A stretch of 64,000 bases of DNA from Antilocapra americana. Its lineage: Eukaryota > Chordata > Mammalia > Artiodactyla > Antilocapridae. A program made the translations under genes and the position numbers. The stretch covers positions 9,218,470 to 9,282,469 of the forward strand of contig ML664161.1 of the NCBI GenBank assembly GCA_007570785.1. Direction: 5' to 3'. Shown here in pieces: positions 12,426 through 23,494 of the stretch (position 1 is its first letter; the number at the start of each line of letters is the position of its first letter). The notes below the pieces were generated by a model. It had not been told where the DNA came from, made no database searches, and saw only the letters and a list, made by a program, of their open reading frames with translations.

Positions 12426-13439
12426 ATTAATAACTGGCTCAAGTAACAGAGTAAACAACCTAGTCCTCCTGGTTCCCTTGAAGGTCAGTCTCCTAAACTG
12501 GTCCTCCCCTTATCTTTGTTCATTCTGAAAACATTCTCCAGTTTAAGTCACTAAGAAAGGATACTATTTTCACAGACTGAAGAATGCAGTGAAACTAGAT
12601 ATTTCTGAGGTCACCTAGTGTAAGATGAGCCTTCAAAGTCACTCAGAATTGACCTGAGAAGCATCACAATAGTTCTTGAATAGCATTGCAGACACAGAAA
12701 ACTGAGTCAGGAGGAATTTATGAGTGGTATAGTCAAAGAAAGCATGCATAGATACATGTTTCTGCTGTTTTTGTTCAAGGCTGTGTCCCTGCAAAGTACT
12801 CAAAGAGGATTCTGCCTTTTCCCTCCCCAGTTGTACTGAGTTAAAGCTCCTGATGAATTTGTGGTAAATACAGTCTCAATTTGCCCAACCCAGTAAAGGA
12901 TAGATGACTCTGCAGTGTATAGCTTCTGCCTACCTGTTACAACACGTGCCTCCTACTAGAAGAACAAAGTTTGGTGTGAACTCGAGAATAAAGTTTACTC
13001 AATTTAATGAATATGTACACTCTATAAAAATTAACTTTTTTCTGCTGGGTGAGGCACCTCACCATGTGCTCTACAGAGGTTTCACTCAAATCTCAGAGCA
13101 AATCTATAGGTTTAAGGGTATGAACATGCAGCTCAAAGGGGATGCATAACCGGCCTACAACAGCTAGTAAGTGGCAAAGGTGCAATCCAAATTTACACCC
13201 CACATGCCTCATCCTTTTAAAATATTCTCATTCTTCAAAACCTGCAGTCTTCAAGGGTACATGTGTGTTCTTATTACCTTGTCAGAGCAAGTAAATTCTC
13301 AAAACTGTAGATTTCTCACATCCCAGAACTTCTCGCATGATTTCAGTGTTTTTGCAACATTCTCAAAACAAATCACCTGAGACAGCGTCTGGCACATGGT
13401 ACATCTTTAAGTATCTGTACATGATAAATCTTTAAATAA
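12426..13439. other. NCEH1 intron 3 sequence, nothing recognised
   Basis: Intronic sequence. Short open frames here (for example 12904-13149) have no recognisable protein signature. Confidence 0.45.
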
Positions 13440-13680
13440 ATTTAATAATTTAATAATGATATTTTTATTCATTCCAAACAAAATTTTAATTTTGTTTATA
13501 TCTTTTACATATTTATACTTTTTATATATAAAAGATATTTAGTTAATACCTTTTATATATAAAAGGTATTATATATAATATATATAACATATATATAATA
13601 TATAACATATATATAATATATATAAAAGGTATATATATACCTTATATATAAAAGATATTTAGTTTATATGTTTTATATGT
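13440..13680. repeat. AT-rich microsatellite with palindromes
   Basis: A long run of TA-rich sequence includes the perfect palindrome taccttttatatataaaaggta near 13547-13568. Two near-identical blocks (tatatataaaagatatttag) lie near 13523 and 13644. The arms can fold into hairpins or cruciforms. Confidence 0.85.
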
Positions 13681-13839
13681 AAAATCTGTCATTATAGCAG
13701 CATTATTATAGTAGGGAAAATATTAAGCCATATATCTTTAAAGACATTAAAAAAAAGAAATTGTTCCTTAATCACTTACTCTTCAGGCACGTCTCCAAGG
13801 GCTGTCTGTAGGCCCTGCGTATCTCGGAGTTTCTCAGCT

Positions 13840-14000
13840 CTGTATGCACCTTAGGATAATCTTGGGAGATTTATAAAAAACAAAACACTGAGGCTTGAGC
13901 TCCTCTACAAAACATTCCCATTTATTTGATCTGAGGTGGGGCCCAGCATATCTGCATTTGAAGAAGAAGTCCTCCAAGTGATGCCAGTGTTCCAAAATAA
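13840..14000. repeat. Probable MER5-type hAT DNA transposon remnant
   Basis: The sequence has the pattern of MER5A-like non-autonomous hAT elements: taggataatcttgggagatt, then tttgatctgaggtggggccc, agcatatctgcattt and ccaagtgatgcca. Its family and orientation were judged by eye. Confidence 0.55.
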
Positions 14001-15672
14001 CACTGAATCCAGCCGTACCATCAGTATCCTCTGAACTCATCTTCCTGTTCCTGCTCCCAATGTATTGGTCCCTCTCTCCATCCCATGTGACCTTCACCCA
14101 GCAATTCCCTATCAAATGTTCCCATTCTTTAAGTCTCAGCTCATGTGCAGTTTCCTCCATGAAAACTTCCAGAAGCCCGGCCAAAAGCAGCTCTCCTTTT
14201 TTGGAGCCCTCAAAATCTCTCTTACAACAAGTCATAACAGACATGCCGGCTTCTAGGAATAGACAGAAAGTCATCATTATGGGCTAAAGTGGTCAAGGTA
14301 TAAGCAGTGCCATTTCCACAATCTATTAATTCATGACCTACTTTATTAGTGAGCAGAGAGATGGAGCAATGCTCAGAAAGTTGACAAACTCCTCCTTAAG
14401 TTAAAGGTAGATACATGAGTCCAGAGTTGAGGGGGGATGACTCTGGAAGTGGAATCCCTGAGTGACACTCGTGTTCTGAGAGTGTTATAAAGTACATTCT
14501 TCCTCAAAATAACCTGGCCTGGAAACACGAGGACAGCCTTCTGCAGTGGGCAAGGACAGCGAGTTCTATTCATGTAGTGCCAGGTGGGTGAAAGGTACAC
14601 ATGATATTCTGGAGCAAAATTCTACTCCTATTTGATTCAAGAGGGAGATAAAATCACATTCTTTTTTTGCGCCCTGTCCCTGCTTTTTTCCCCCCTCTTT
14701 TTACTGTCTCCCAAGAAGAGCTCAATAGATTCATCTTGAGAACATAAAAAAGGTTAATATTTTGTTCAGTCTTAAAGAACCTGTATGTTCAGCAGGGGTT
14801 ATCTGAAACAAATCAACAATTACACTCTTACTGTGCTGTTTGAGGGAGACAACTCCAGAGTAAGAATCTGTTTATTCTTCTAATAGGTAAAGCTTCCTTT
14901 CCATTAGAAGAATATATAATAAAATTTATAATAAAATTATGAAACAATGTGAATAGATAATTGCTTCTCTTTTCATTTGTGCAAAAATGTTTGTGCATAA
15001 AGGTTAAGGAAGGGTTTTCCTTTTTGTTTCTTCTCTCAAAATTGCCTTCAGAGATAGCTTTGACTATCAGTCATTCAGCAAGGGAGAGCTGAGCTTAACA
15101 AAAACTTAGTTGATGATTGGACAATAAGTACATTCAAAAGAAATGACAGATGTCAGGATATATCACCAAAATCCTAGGAGTGACTGATCCTAGAATTTTG
15201 ATCCATTCAAACAATGTGATTCCCTGATGCTGTTTACAGGTTAAGGCTTCTCTATGGACACAGCTGGGAGCTCCCCAGCCTCCCTTCCCCCTTTCAGATA
15301 CAAACCTTGCCTTTAACCTCAAGGGGTGCTAAAGAGCCAAGCAGTCCCTCAGGGGGCCACTGGAGCCCAAGTAGGCTTGATGCAAAGTCCCTCTGACCTA
15401 CTTTCTCTGTGATTTCAGAAGCTAAACTGAGCTCTGGGCTCAGGTGTGGGTGGAACTAAGCTTCCCTACCTCACTGCTTGTTTACAGCACAGGCTTTCTG
15501 TACAGCTTCACCCGCCTCCTCCAAAATTATAAAAGGCCTAAACCACAAGAGAGAAACCAGTGGATTTTTTTTTTAAGTCAAAAACAGAGTCAAGAAGACT
15601 TTACCTTAATATATCGAAAAAGGAGACGTTCATTAGTTAATGATTGTTAAGGATCTAAAACAACATACTTTT
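14001..15672. other. NCEH1 intron 3 sequence, no gene
   Basis: Around 14080-14240 the sequence resembles L2-type ancient LINE. The open frame at 13834-14277 on the minus strand spans the MER5-like repeat and this region, with no protein signature. The rest is unrecognised intronic DNA. Confidence 0.4.
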
Positions 15673-15683
15673 TAAAAAGAAGC

Positions 15684-17005
15684 TACAAAAACTGGACAGC
15701 CACTTGTAAAAGAATGAAACTAGAACACTTTCCAACACCATACACAAAGATAAACTCAAAATGGATCAAAGATCTAAGCATAAGACCAGAAACTATAAAA
15801 CTCCTAGAGGATAACATAGGCAAAACACTCTCTGACATAAACCAAAGCAGGATACTCCATGACCCACCTCCCAGAATACTGGAAATAAAAACAAGAATAA
15901 ACAAATGGGACCTAATTAAAATTAAAAGCTTCTGCACAACAAAGGAAACTATAAGCAAGGTGAAAAGACAGCCTTCAGAATGGGATAAATTAATAGCCAA
16001 TGAAGCAATGGACAAACAATTAATCTCAAAAATATACAAGCAACTCCTGCAGCTCCATTCTAGAAAAATAAACAACCCAATCAAAAAGTGGGCCAAAGAA
16101 CTTAACAGACATTTCTCCAAAAAAGACATAAAAATGGCTAACAAACACATGAAAAGATGTTCAACATCACTTATTATCAGAGAAATGCAAATCAAAACCA
16201 CAATGAGGTATCACTTTACACCAGTTAGAATGGCTGTAATCCAAAAGTCTACAAGCAATAAATGCTGGAGAGGATGTGGAGAAAAGGGAACTCTCCTACA
16301 CTGTTGGTGGGAAATGCAAACTAGTACAGCCACTATGGAAAACAGTGTGGAGGTTCCTTAAAAAGCTGCAAATAGCCCTGCTATATGACCCAGCAATCCC
16401 ACTGCTGGGCATATACACCGAGGAAACCAGAATTGAAAGAGCCACGTGTACCCCAATGTTCATCGCTGCATTGTTTACAATAGCCAGGACATGGAAGCAA
16501 CCTAGATGCCCATCAACTGACGAATGGATAAGAAAGCTGTGGTACATATACACAATGGAATATTACTCAGCATTAAAAAAAATTCATTTGAATCAATTCT
16601 ACTCAGATGGACCGAACTGGAGCCCATTATCCAGAGTGAAGTAAGCCAGAAGCAAAAACAACAATACAGTATATTAACACATATATATGGAATTTAGAGA
16701 GACAGTAACGAGAACCCAACATGCGAGACAGCAAAAGGAACGCAGATGTGTAGAATAAACTCGTGGACTCTGTGGATGAGGGAAAGGGTGGGATGATATG
16801 GGAGAATGGCATTGAAACATGTTACTTGTCATGTGTCTAATCAATCGCCAGCCCAGGATTGATTCTCGGGGCTGGTGCAGCGAGATTTCCTGGGGGGGAG
16901 GGAGGAGGGAGGGGAGAGGGAGGGGTTTCTGGAGGGGGAGCATATGTAAACCCATGGTGATATCATGACAATGTATGGCAAAAACAATAAAAGGGAGAAA
17001 AAAAA
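15684..17005 (+). mobile_element. L1 LINE, 5'-truncated young copy with TSD
   Basis: It matches the full-length L1 from about 51515 (actggacagccacttgtaaa) through the end of ORF2, the 3' UTR polypurine tract (about 16890-16940) and caaaaacaataaaaggg plus poly(A). It is flanked by direct repeats TAAAAAGAAGC at 15673-15683 and 17006-17016. The ORF2 C-terminal frame is interrupted near 16310, where one extra base (gggaaatgc versus gggaatgc) shifts it. About 1.3 kb is present and it cannot code for a complete protein. Confidence 0.95.
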
Positions 17006-17016
17006 TAAAAAGAAGC

Positions 17017-17664
17017 CACAATATTATATTTATGTAGCATTAAGCTGTAACACTGGCCTTTAGGTTTGCTAATACAGTGGCCTGGACTGAGTAAAAGGAA
17101 ACTTTGGGACAAATCTTCCCTTTCTTGGAGGGAACCCTCAAGAATTCAGTCTGCCCATCTCTCGGGGCTGCCTGAGTCAGGGTGATACATGAGGATTTCT
17201 CCACTCAGGACAGGGAGGAAGAGCAGGAAAAGGAGCAGAGGGCAAGTCACAATGAGGTGACTGTCACATCGTGTCTCCCACAGACAACTATCAACATGTA
17301 TGTCTCATTGTGCCTCCTAGAAGCTTTTTGTCAGGTTGCATTCATCTAATCTTATGGATGAGGAAGACAGAGTCATAAAAATCCCATTGCTTACAACTCT
17401 GTTAGCAGCAGACCAAGATACACACTCCAGCTTCCTTTCTGTCTACTGAGCAACGTTCTTCTTTACAGCTCTGTCAAGTTTTCAGTTCTCTGTGCATAGT
17501 GCTACCTGATATTTGGTGGATGGGAAAAGGTCTCCATAAACACAAAATAGAAAGTTTGAGTGTAGCAATGACTTAAGCAAAACACAACTTGAAACCATTT
17601 TTCACAATCAAAAAAACTAGAATTTAATAATATCCAACATAATAATACTCTGTTATTATCTTAC
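17017..17664. other. NCEH1 intron 3 sequence, nothing recognised
   Basis: Non-coding intronic sequence between two L1 remnants. A MIR-like trace may exist near 17330-17420 but is too weak to call. Confidence 0.4.
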
Positions 17665-17865
17665 ATATTATCTTTTTGTAATTGAAGTACAATGACCACA
17701 CAATATTATATTGTATGTACAACATACTGATTCAACATTTATATATATTATGACATGATGACAACAATAAGTCTAGCTACCATTTGTCACCATACATAGT
17801 TAATACAATATTGCTAACTACATTCCCCATGCTGTACATTAGCATCTTATCTTTCAAAAAAATTA
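17665..17865 (-). mobile_element. Old L1 3' UTR fragment
   Basis: The plus strand reads tgtaattgaagtacaatgac, acatactgattcaacattta and catgctgtacattagcatct, a pattern typical of old mammalian L1 3' UTRs in minus orientation. Confidence 0.65.
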
Positions 17866-18729
17866 GATATTCCTTCTCCCTGATGTTTTATGGTTTTAGT
17901 ATTGTGTTTTTTACTATATAAACTACAGGGGAAAAGTTACCATGTTATAGCTAAAGTGCACTGAAGTTTATGAAAATAAGTTTATAAACATAAACTTCCC
18001 TCCCAGGTTATGTAAATGAGGATACATCCATGTATTTTTGATATTATAAGATGAATCTTTCATTTACTTCACAACTACTTACTGTGCAATTATGTGTAAA
18101 AATAGCATAGTGTTGTTGAAGCTACTGAATAGAAGTCATGGCCTATTTTTATGCCTTGAGCTCTTTATCTGCCTTAGTTGTTATATCTGTCCCCAGAATC
18201 TTGAGCCAATACCAATGATGTTAACTCAGGAGTTCCAGCTCATGGTTGTGCTTCATGGGAAGTGATTTCATCCCTACCCCTTGCCTATCAGCTTCCTCAG
18301 ATTATATATAACTTTCCAGAAGGCCATCCTCACACCGAAACAAAGCCATGACAGCACTACCCACTCCTGTTAGCCTCAAGGATAAGGAGCAGTGTGTCCA
18401 GACAGCCTCTCTGCTAGGAGGAGGAATTCCAAGAGAACCAAGAGTCCCATCCTTCTGAAGGCTCCCAGGTATACACCCATATTTCTTACTTTCCTTAGCT
18501 ATCTCCAGAAGCATGAGTCCCTCCAGTAGTCATCTCTCATATTTCATTTCCTCAGTGTTCTCATCCTCCTCCTTTCCTCCCAATCCCTCTCATTTTCCCA
18601 CTTTGTACTTCTGTGACCAACTCACTCTTTTAACTAGGTTCTGCTCATCCTTAGGAGTGCAATTCAAACCTTTGAACTAGGTAACATCTTACTATTAGAT
18701 GCCTCCATTACTACTTCCCTTTCTAGTTC

Positions 18730-18890
18730 AAATTACTTATCACCTTTAACATTATTTGTTCAAGATTTCCTTTCCCATCTAGACTGGAAACTCTATGAGG
18801 GCAGAGTTTATGTTTGTCTCACTGTTATGCATCAAAATTTAACACAATAGCTGGCACATAACAGGAAGTCAATAGATATTTATGGAATAG
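18730..18890 (+). repeat. Probable L2/MIR-type ancient repeat
   Basis: The order ctagactggaaactctatga, gggcagagtttatgt, agctggcacataacaggaag, tcaatagatatttatggaat is the usual diverged L2 3' pattern. Confidence 0.6.
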
Positions 18891-19275
18891 AAGAAGGAAG
18901 AAAGAGGTGAACAGTGACGAGAAATATGGTCCCATGTCGGACCTCTGAACATACTTTCCAAGAGAAACATCACAGTCATATGATGTTGGCCATACCTCAA
19001 CTAGAGCATAAAGGTTATGCGGCTCTTCAGGGGTTGGCTGGCCTGGATGGACCTTAATCACCTTAGCTCATTATTGTGGCAAAGAAAAGTTCTGTGAGTT
19101 CCAAACATGTTGATGAATAAAGTTAGACCTTTCTGTCCATGGGCTAGGGCACTGAGCCTCCAGACTTGCCTAGTGCCTTACAGCATCCAAGGCCCTTTCA
19201 TTTCAGATGTCCAAACTGATTCTTGTAACAACTCTCTGAAGTCATTAACCCAACTCAAAGTGTATTTACTCATTT

Positions 19276-21000
19276 AGTTCAATTCAGTTCAGTTGCTCAG
19301 TGGGTCTGACTGTTTTCAACCCCATGAACTACAGCAGGATAGGCCTCCCTGTCCATCAACAACTCCCAGAGCCTACTCAAATGCATGCCCCTTGAGTCGG
19401 TGATGCTATCCCACTATCTCATCCTCTGTCATCCCCTTCTCCTCCTGCCTTTAATTTTTCCCAGCATCAGAATCTTTCCAAATGAGACAGCTCTTCACAT
19501 CAGGTGGCCAAAGTATTGGAGTTTCAGCTTCAACATCAGTCCTTCCAATGAATATTCAGGACTGATTTCCTTTAGGATGGACTAGTTGGATCTCCTTGCA
19601 GTCCAAGGGACTCTCAAGAGTCTTCTCCAACATCATAGTTCAAAAACATCAATTCTTTGGGACTCAGCTTTCTTTACAGTGCAACTCTCACATCCATACA
19701 TGACTACTGGAAAAACCATAGCCTAAACTAGAGGCACCTTTGTTGGTAAAGTAATATCTCTGCTTTTTAACATGCTGTCTAGGTTGGTCATAACATTTCT
19801 TCACCAAGGAGTAAGTGTCTTTTAATTTCATGGCTGCAGTCACCATCTGCTGTGATTTTGGAGCACAAAAAAATAAAGTCAGCCACTGTTTCTACTGTTT
19901 CTCCATCTATTTGCCAGGAAGTGATGGGACCAGATGCCATGATCTTTGTTCTTTGAATGTTGAGCTTTAAGTCAACTTCTTCATTCTCCTCTTTCACTTT
20001 CATCAAGAGGCTCTTTAGTTCTTCACTTTCTGCCATAAGGGTAGCGTCATCTGCATATCTGAGGTTATTGATATTTCTCCCAACAATCTTGATTCCAGCA
20101 TGTGCTTCATCCAGCCCAGTATTTCTCATGATGTACTCTGCATATAAGTTAAATAAGCAGGGTGACAATATACAGCCTTGAGGTACTCCTTTTCCAGTTT
20201 GGAACCAGTCTGTTGTTCTATGTCCAGTTCTAACTGTTGCTTCCTGACCTGCATGCAGATTTCTCAAGAGGCAGGTCAGGTGGTCTGGTATTCCCATCTC
20301 TTAAAGAATTTTCCATAGCTTGTTGTGGTCCATACAGTTAAAGGCTTTGGCACAGTCAATAAAGCAGAAATAGATGTTTTTCTGGAACTCTCTTGCTTTC
20401 TCAATGATCCACCAAAATTCGGTGTTGGCAATTTGATCTCTGGTTCCTCTGCCTTTTCTAAAACCAGGTTGAACATCTGGAAGTTCACGGTCTACACATT
20501 GTTGAAATCTGGCTTGGAGAATTTTGAGCATTACTTTACTAGTGTGTGAGATGAGTGCAATTGTGTGGTAGTTTGAGCATTTTTTGGCACTGCCTTTCTT
20601 TGGGATTGGAATGAAAACTGATCTTTTCCCATCTTGTGGCCACTGCTGAGTTTTCCCAATTTGCTGGCATATTGAGTGCAGCACTTTCACAGCATCATCT
20701 TTTAGGATTTGAAATAGCTCAACTGGAATTCCATCATCTCCACTAGCTTTGTTCGTAGTGATGCTTCCTAAGACCCCCTTGACTTCACATTCCAGGATGT
20801 CTGGCTCTAGGTGAGTGATCATGCCATTGTGATTATCTGGGTCATGAAGATCTTTTTTGTATAGTTCTTCTGTGTATTCTTGCCACCTCTTCTTAATATC
20901 TTCTGCTTCTATTAGGTCCATACCATTTTTGTCCTTTATTGTGCCCATCTTTGCATGAAACGTTCCCTTGGTATCTCTAATTTTCTTGAAGAGATCTCTA
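19276..21000 (-). mobile_element. BovB (RTE) LINE, longest copy in the window
   Basis: The minus strand encodes much of the RTE reverse transcriptase in two long frames. Frame 20948-20301 has PIPKKGSAKKCSNY, TIALISHTSKVMLKI and CFIDCAKAFNCMDHNK. Frame 20297-19788 has KGVPQGCILSPCLF and the catalytic NLRYADDATL. A frameshift separates them near 20300. The 3' end is at about 19276 (cagttcagttgctcag on the plus strand) and the endonuclease part is absent. The 5' edge abuts the inverted repeat starting at 21001. Confidence 0.96.
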
Positions 21001-21084
21001 GTCTTTTGAATAAGTGTCTCAGGTCTTTCACTGGCTCACAGGTGTATTGTTCTTCTGCTGTGACCTGCAGGGTTTCTGTAAAAG
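21001..21084 (+). repeat. Arm A of an 84-bp inverted repeat
   Basis: The 84 bp from gtcttttgaataagtgtctc to ggtttctgtaaaag are the reverse complement of 22177-22260 with about 4 mismatches and no gaps. The origin is not recognised. Positions 21066-21094 also form a perfect 12-bp hairpin (tgcagggtttct / agaaaccctgca, 5-nt loop) that extends past the arm. Confidence 0.9.
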
Positions 21085-21879
21085 AAACCCTGCAGAAACC
21101 CTATTTCTGTCTGACCCAACTAAACAAGTCAGACCCATTCTATTGTTCTATATTTAACTTTTTTTAAAAAAAAATCTTAAAAACATCTTATCTATCTTTC
21201 TTTGTTTTATGATACACCTAGGCTTAAAAGAATACTTGGAAGATAAGGCTCATGTGGAGAATCCTCACGGTACCAAGTAAAACAAGACCACCTTCCATCC
21301 TTTCCTCAGGACTTTGAGAAGCTGGAGCTACACAAAAATCCACTGAAGAGGCTCTGAGGCCAGCTCACTAGCACTGAGCTTCAGGGCCTTGATCTATAAT
21401 GGGGTTTCATCTGCTTAAACAGCTGCAATCTTCCTCTGACCAGCTGCCCAGGCCATATGATATAAAAGTTTACTTGACGCTTTCTGCAATATAAAATTGC
21501 ACCAGGGGCCTCTTGAGTGATCTGGGAGGCCCTGATTAGTATCCAGGATGGCCTGGCAGTTGTCCAGGGCTGTCTAGTGTCCAATTTGCTGAGGAGGCTG
21601 CCACAGCATCATCACTCTGGTTCTAAGACTCTTATTTACAGAGTCAGAGCTGCTTCAATGACTTTGGGGACTAGCCCTTCCAAGAGACTGGAGAGGCAAG
21701 GATTCCCTGAGGTTCCTGACCCAGAGTAGGGGCAAAGAAGAGATAAGCTGTGAATGAGATCTCAGCTGGCAGAAAGAGGCAGAGGGAAGGTAAGGCAAGG
21801 TCAGGGCATGGAAAGTGGCAAACGTTGCCGTAAACCCATCACTTGGCATCATTAGCTTCCTTCAATGTTTGTTTTCTTT

Positions 21880-22000
21880 TTTTCAATTATTTTTTGAGAT
21901 CATTTTCCATTCTAGGTTATTACAAGACATTGACTATGGTTCCCTGTGCTATATAGTAATCTTCTGTTGCTTGTTGCATATCTACTTCTTTAAAATAAGA
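21880..22000 (-). mobile_element. Old L1 3' UTR fragment
   Basis: The plus strand contains ttattacaagacattgacta and tggttccctgtgctatatag, a common L1 3' UTR pattern in minus orientation. Confidence 0.65.
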
Positions 22001-22081
22001 AATGTAGCATTCTATTCATACTAGGTCAAACAAGTAGAATCAAAATGTCATAAATTTTTTAGTTAGGCAAACATTCATAAG

Positions 22082-22088
<7 letters not shown>

Positions 22089-22114
<26 letters not shown>
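22089..22114. repeat. (AT)13 microsatellite
   Basis: Uninterrupted AT dinucleotide run, likely length-polymorphic. Confidence 0.95.
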
Positions 22115-22149
22115 TATGCATACTATTTATGCATACGTATGTGTTTGTG

Positions 22150-22180
22150 TGCTTAGCTGTTCAGTTGAGTCTGACTCTTT
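22150..22180 (-). mobile_element. Short Bov-A/BovB 3'-end fragment
   Basis: gcttagctgttcagttgagt ctgactctttt matches the start of a minus-oriented Bov-A or BovB tail, broken off where arm B of the inverted repeat begins. Confidence 0.6.
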
Positions 22181-22260
22181 TGCAGAAACCCTGCAGGTCA
22201 CAGCAGAAGAACAATACACCTGTGAGCCAATGAAAGAAATGAGACACTTATTCAAAAGAC
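22177..22260 (-). repeat. Arm B of an 84-bp inverted repeat
   Basis: Reverse complement of 21001-21084 with the same length, about 95% identical. It is separated from arm A by about 1.1 kb that contains an old L1 fragment and the AT microsatellite. Confidence 0.9.
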
Positions 22261-22485
22261 AGTTACCATCAATAGATAAGTAAAATGATGTAGTAGGCTG
22301 ACTCCTTTGTAAAGCCTTAATGGGACTTGGGGCCTCCTCTTGTTTCCTTGGCTAATGTGGTTCTTGACAATTGTCTGGCCCTTGGTTGCCTTCTGGAAGA
22401 ACAAGGCAGAGTTTGTACAATAACTAATACTTCCTGCTGCACTTGGATCAATGTGACGGGACAGTCACACACTAAATAACTAAAA

Positions 22486-22720
22486 GTTAGTCACTCAGTC
22501 GTGTCTGACTCTTTGAGACCCCAAAGAGCCCACCAAGCTCCTCTATCCATGGAATTCTCCAGGGAAGGATACTGGGGTGGGTAGCCATTGTCTTCTCCAG
22601 GGGATCTTCTTGACCCAGGGATCTAACCCACATCTCTTGCATCTCCCCACGTCTCTTGCGTCTCCTGCATTGCAGGTGGAATTTTTTTTTTTTTAACCAC
22701 TGAACTACCAGGGAATCCCC
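22486..22720 (-). mobile_element. Bov-tA SINE
   Basis: The plus strand reads gttagtcactcagtcgtgtc, then ctccaggggatcttcttgac, cctgcattgcaggtgg, and ends gaactaccagggaatcccc (head). A T-run interrupts it at about 22682-22694 and a short local duplication (cacgtctcttgcgtctcctg) lies inside. Confidence 0.93.
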
Positions 22721-23138
22721 ATAGAAATGTATACATAAGTTTTTCTACTACTCTTGTTAAAGGCATGAGAAACAACATCAAAAAACAAAAAAAAGAAGAG
22801 CTGGAAAAATTGGAAAATATAAACTATATGAAATGGGAGTACTGAATATAAAATATAAAACGTGAAACAAACTAGATGAAAGTATAAAATCATCAAATAG
22901 TCCAGGTGTTTTTAAATATGACTCTTCATTAGAAACATATCTGGAGCTTTGGAGGAAAAAAACAATACCTGGGCATTTGTATTTTTCAAAAAATTCCAAG
23001 GTAATTCTGATATGCATCTGGATTTTGAAAAGTGATTATAAGTTTTTCAAATGGTAGTTTTGATAATATAGAATTCTATTACTTTTCTGTTGAACAATCA
23101 TGATACAATGGTATTAAGTGGGTAATAGTTACATAATT

Positions 23139-23330
23139 GGGGCTCCCTGGTGACTTAGAGGGTAAAGCGTCTGCCTGCAATGTGGGAGACCTGGGTTTGA
23201 TCCCTGGGTTGGAAAGATCCCCTAGAGAAGAAAATGGCAACCCACTCCAGTACTCTTGCCTCCTGGAGAATCCCATGGAGGGAGAAGCCTGGTAGGCTAC
23301 AGTCCATGGGATCGCAGAGTCGGACACAAC
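23139..23330 (+). mobile_element. Bov-tA SINE
   Basis: The head ggggctccctggtgacttag, B box gggtttgatccctgg, and tail gggatcgcagagtcggacac are all present. It is a full-length plus-strand copy. Confidence 0.94.
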
Positions 23331-23494
23331 AGTTTTCACAATCAATAGCCAGACAAAAAATAAAATACAATTATAACTGTAAGCCACAGTGGGACTATGA
23401 TTAACTTAACAATATAAAATAATTGCATACAATTTGAGGGGTCAAGCAGAGTGATGTGTGGCAAGTGGAGGTGTATACATTTATATGTTTTTAT

